Below, piece by piece: positions 63,885 to 64,000 of a stretch of 64,000 nucleotides of DNA. This DNA is from Acidovorax delafieldii (lineage in GTDB: Bacteria > Pseudomonadota > Gammaproteobacteria > Burkholderiales > Burkholderiaceae_C). Under the pieces are notes generated by a model. The model had not been told where the DNA came from and did not search any database. It worked only from the letters and a program-made list of their open reading frames with translations. The position numbers were made by a program, and so were the translations under genes. Position 1 is the first letter of the stretch; every line of letters begins with the position of its first letter. The stretch is taken from contig DFQQ01000008.1 in NCBI GenBank assembly GCA_002377855.1, positions 110,832 through 174,831 of the forward strand, in the 5' to 3' direction.

Positions 63885-63945
63885 CCCTCTGCACGAATCG
63901 AGCTAAGTGATCGCTGGGATCGGGATGGGCTGAAAGGCGCAAAAG
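63885..63945. repeat. Second copy (left part) of the inverted-repeat element at 8039
   Basis: Starts with the same CCCTCTGCACGAATCGAGC and continues TAAGTG...GATCGGGATGGGCTG-AAGGCGCAAA, co-linear with 8039-8105. The right half is replaced by, or separated by, a microsatellite and runs off the window. Confidence 0.75.
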
Positions 63946-64000
63946 CACAGCCACAGCCACAGCCACAGCCACAGCCACAGCCAAAGCCAAAGCCAAAGCC
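63946..64000. repeat. Hexanucleotide microsatellite (CACAGC then CAAAGC), truncated by the window
   Basis: Six perfect CACAGC units (63946-63981) followed by three CAAAGC units to the window edge. In-frame hexamers would encode a two-residue repeat, but no reading frame with a start covers it here. The true repeat number continues beyond the window. Confidence 0.9.

Noticed and set aside
63946..64000. CRISPR array
   Set aside because: Six-base tandem units with no spacers; a microsatellite.

Overview
The window looks like a chromosomal segment of a high-GC betaproteobacterium of the order Burkholderiales, most likely family Comamonadaceae (Acidovorax-like). The reasons are the gene families and their order (ribBX-ribH-nusB, ybgC-tolQRA, acnB/mdh/GntR/sdhCDAB-sdhE/gltA), the strong GC3 bias, and about ten copies of a short intergenic repeat built around ATAGCTGC...GCGCTT, which I associate with Comamonadaceae. 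No rRNA, tRNA, CRISPR array, transposase or integrase was seen. Most of the window is well-packed housekeeping sequence.

Layout. 0-2.3 kb: the N-terminal part of an exported Pro/Tyr-rich protein, then glnS. 2.3-4.1 kb: a visibly AT-richer two-gene cassette encoding a DUF262 protein and a small HEPN-fold protein with an R-x4-H motif. It is wedged between glnS and a DUF924 gene and is the best candidate for an uncharacterised defence or toxin-type system. 4.1-8.2 kb: accessory genes, including a membrane-anchored Mrr-type nuclease with a zinc finger and an M14 peptidase, plus two adjacent 154-155 bp inverted-repeat elements. 8.2-20 kb: a PheC-like binding-fold protein, katG, several small proteins, an M23 peptidase, rluE, Ala/Gln-rich coiled-coil proteins, a transglutaminase-like protein and a staphylococcal-nuclease-like protein. 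20-28.6 kb: an MFS carrier, ispF/ispD, mfd, a CbiM-like membrane protein and serB.

28.6-30.4 kb is a nitrosative-stress module: an NsrR-type Rrf2 regulator diverging from ytfE/ric and a group III truncated haemoglobin. 30.4-41.4 kb holds a minus-strand run of small genes (DUF2721, yciH, DUF3820, DUF5668-like), a DEAD-box helicase, a PAS-PAS-GGDEF diguanylate cyclase, an RbgA-like GTPase, gshA, an SDR, a DUF938 methyltransferase and a [2Fe-2S] ferredoxin. The 39.7-40.3 kb gap carries three diverged direct repeats, each with a DnaA-box-like nonamer. 41.6-47.8 kb is a plus-strand run: riboflavin genes, nusB, an aminotransferase and the Tol motor genes ybgC-tolQ-tolR-tolA, without tolB or pal behind them.

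49.3-52 kb encodes a large DUF3592/ankyrin membrane protein. From 52 kb to the end the window is TCA-cycle territory: acnB, a small exported protein, a CitE-like lyase and mdh on the minus strand, then a divergent GntR/UTRA regulator and sdhC-sdhD-sdhA-sdhB-sdhE-gltA on the plus strand. Palindromic operator candidates lie in the mdh/gntR and sdhC upstream regions. The window closes with a second copy of one inverted-repeat element that runs into a hexanucleotide microsatellite.
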